Source: Blastocladiella emersonii ATCC 22665
Taxonomy: Eukaryota > Blastocladiomycota > Blastocladiomycetes > Blastocladiales > Blastocladiaceae
Assembly: GCA_025594325.1 (NCBI GenBank)
Contig: JANHCV010000009.1
Span: forward strand, 434,001 to 498,000
Length of the DNA: 64,000 nt
Reading direction: 5' to 3'
The translations under genes were made by a program, and so were the position numbers. Shown here one piece after another: positions 62,100 to 64,000 of this stretch; position 1 is the stretch's first letter, and each line of letters starts with the position of its first letter. Under the pieces are notes generated by a model that saw nothing but the letters and a program-made list of their open reading frames with translations, ran no database searches and was not told where the DNA came from.

Positions 62100-64000
62100 T
62101 CAAAGCCGGTGAGCGAACGAAACAAACGCCAGCGAGTACTCGGGCGACGCGGTGGTGCGCGGGGCCACGCGCAGCGCTCCTGCAACAGTCAGCTGCGAGT
62201 TGGTCGGATCACGCACCGCCTTGAATACGGCCTGCGCAAGACGACGCGCGCTAATAACCCCGTCAAGCCCACCATCGGGGACCTCGTACAGGATCAAGTC
62301 GGTGATGGGCGCTGCGCCGCCAAGGTCAATCCATTTGGCGAAGCTCTTGAGGTCAGCGCGGACCAGTAGACTAACGAGCTCGCGAAGAGGGTCAGCGACA
62401 CGCGGGCACAGAGCGACGCACGAGCTCCTTGAAACGGCCGTCGTGGAAGCGGGGCGAGAAGATTGGTTCGTGCGCGAAGTAACCTCGCCCGTGGAATCCG
62501 GCATGGCGGGAGCTGGGCTTAGAAGCTCGGTCAGGCGAGGAACTGCAGCGTGTGACAGCTGGCGAACAGCCGCAATCGGGTCCACGTCAATAAGCCACGC
62601 GATTGCGTCGTGCCAAGCGCGTTGGAGGTGAAGGTCGCACTCGCCGCAGGTCTTGGTGAGCGGCGAACGCGAAAGGACGTGTTTACCAACTGTTTCATGA
62701 ACCTGGGCGCAGACCATCACGTCCAGGAAGAGTGAAACAACTCCCTGCTCGCGAATGAGCACTTCAGCGGACTCGCGCTGCTGGTTGTCAAGGAAGACGG
62801 CCACCGGAACCCAGGCGAGCGCTGAGCATAGCACGGGATCGTACCGCTGCACAAACGCGGCGGCAAGTAGAAAGGCGGCATGGGGATCGACAAGAAAATC
62901 GCTGTCAAAGAGCTTTGACACGAAAGCGCGCAGCTGATCAGGGGTCGGGCGGAGCTTACTGAGAGAGGACGCGGCCGAGTTGGCAAAGGTCGGAAAGGTG
63001 TCGCCCAGCTGCCCGTGTGCGTAAGCAATGAGGCGAATCAGATCGCCTTGGCTCGCGACAAACCTTTTCGACTGCAGATGATGGATGAATGCTAGACGCA
63101 GCGGGAACGGTAGGTTAGTAATGAGCGTGATGACGTGCCTCAAAGGATGACAAACCTGCAGTAAGCCTCGCCACTAACCCATTGCCAGAGTGCGATGCAA
63201 GCGCCAAAGCAGCTGGACCCGTCGGCCCACTGCCCTTGGTCCCAAGGGCCCAGGTGATCAGGCGGACCCACGCCTCGTCATTAAGCAGCTGATACTTGGC
63301 AAATGTAACCGCGAGGTCGTCCGAAAGCGGGACCCTGTTGTAGTTGTAGCCGTATCCGGCGTCGGGATCGTGAAGCGAATTAAAGACATGCTTTTTGGTC
63401 TCGCTTGTAATTGGGGCAAGAAGCTTGTCCGGGCCGAGCTCTGCAACTCGCTGAAGCACTGCGGGACGTGAGACAAAGAAGAAAATGGGATTCCGATCGT
63501 TGAAAACGAAGTCGGTCCTGGCCCAGCTCTTGTGTACAAGCCATTCAATCATTTGAACGACGCTGTCTTCCGGCAACTCCGTTCGGTAGTAATACAGTTC
63601 AAGATACGAAGCTGCCGAGAAGTGGATCCAAAAGTGGTCGCCGAGTCGTTCCTCGTCAAAACCGAGGTTCGAGTCACGGAGCGCGCAAAGCGTCGCCGCG
63701 CTCCACGTTAGGATCGCAAGGAGGCCAGCAAAATCGATGAGCTTGATCTTGGGTTCGGCACTGTTCGTGCTGCGCCGGGCGGCGCGTTTCGGAGGCGCTG
63801 GTACGTCACAAAAAATCCTGAATGCCTTCTCGGAGAGGCAAGACCAAAGCAAGGGTGTCATTTCAAGATGAAACAGTTTGGGAGCCCGTTCCTTGGCGCG
63901 TAAAAGCAGGGGAATCAGATGCTGAGGTGCGAGGCAGTATGCGCCCACAACAAGTACCTGGAGCACGGCAGTAATAGGAAACTCCGAGCCGGATGAGCAG
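62100..64000 (-). CDS. Family A F-box-like protein, copy A5 (5' end off the window)
   Basis: Exon 1 is open from the right edge to 63156; exon 2 is 63091-62100. Donor GTTTGT, acceptor TCTAG, 64-nt intron. The visible part starts within FPITAVLQVLVVGAYCLAPQ (equivalent to about residue 195 of A3) and has AKERAPKLFHLEMT, ALRDSNLGFDEE, KTCGECDLHLQRAW (CxxC), PDGGLDGVI and APRTTASPEYSLAF. No lesion is visible. It carries its own insert DAGYGYNYNRVP and a longer Ser/Thr linker before LCPRVADPLRELVSLL. The F-box-like head and promoter lie outside the window. Confidence 0.78.

Noticed and set aside
1-64000. tRNA or rRNA genes
   Set aside because: No cloverleaf with A/B boxes or rRNA-like conserved stretch noticed by eye; a covariance-model scan would be decisive.

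Overview
The window is GC-rich nuclear DNA from what is most likely a flagellated (zoosporic) fungus, in the chytrid or blastocladiomycete range. Three things support this. There is an intact epsilon-tubulin gene, a marker of centriole/basal-body organisms. There are remnants of a fungal type I fatty acid synthase. Introns are short (about 55-125 nt) and frequent, and 19 of the 25 I could place begin GTRCG. I cannot name the species from the sequence alone.

Layout. 1-1076 is the left-truncated end of a gene from a large repeated family, called family A here (F-box-like N-terminus, two exons, unknown function). 2.4-4.7 kb is debris: a 5'-truncated, frameshifted Ty1/copia pol and a membrane-protein tail. 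4.8-23.8 kb is a gene-dense core: a seven-exon ABCC/MRP transporter, a fasciclin-domain GPI-type protein, epsilon-tubulin, two uncharacterised proteins (one with a single membrane segment, one multi-pass), an ankyrin protein, a proline/glutamine-rich protein and two tandem GNAT acetyltransferases. 24-37.4 kb is accessory: family A copy A1, two members of a second large family (family B, about 1,070-1,090 aa), a broken F-box/LRR gene and a multi-pass membrane gene. 37.4-40.1 kb is mostly non-coding and ends in a 44-bp tandem repeat. 40.2-44.3 kb holds two divergent uncharacterised genes. 44.3-52.4 kb is a decayed fatty acid synthase (beta region running into alpha) split by a 5,324-bp element with hAT-type ends. 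53.2-53.9 kb is a four-exon TSPO gene. 54.1-64.0 kb is a tandem array of four family A copies on the minus strand: A2 is dead, A3 intact, A4 dead and carrying a 211-bp solo LTR, A5 cut by the window edge.

How the pieces relate. The 4.8-23.8 kb block looks like ordinary housekeeping and membrane genes. The interesting biology is in the repeated families. Most family A copies, including two relics, carry a dyad (GGTCAC-N6-GTGACC type) about 70-125 bp upstream of the start. They also carry a start-proximal block that recurs in front of family B and in front of an unrelated membrane gene. This suggests 5' regions and promoters that move or are maintained independently of the coding sequence. Exon junctions given are my own reading of splice sites. 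I checked that summed exon lengths are divisible by three for the ABC, tubulin, ankyrin, GNAT2, A1, A3, B1, B2 and TSPO models.
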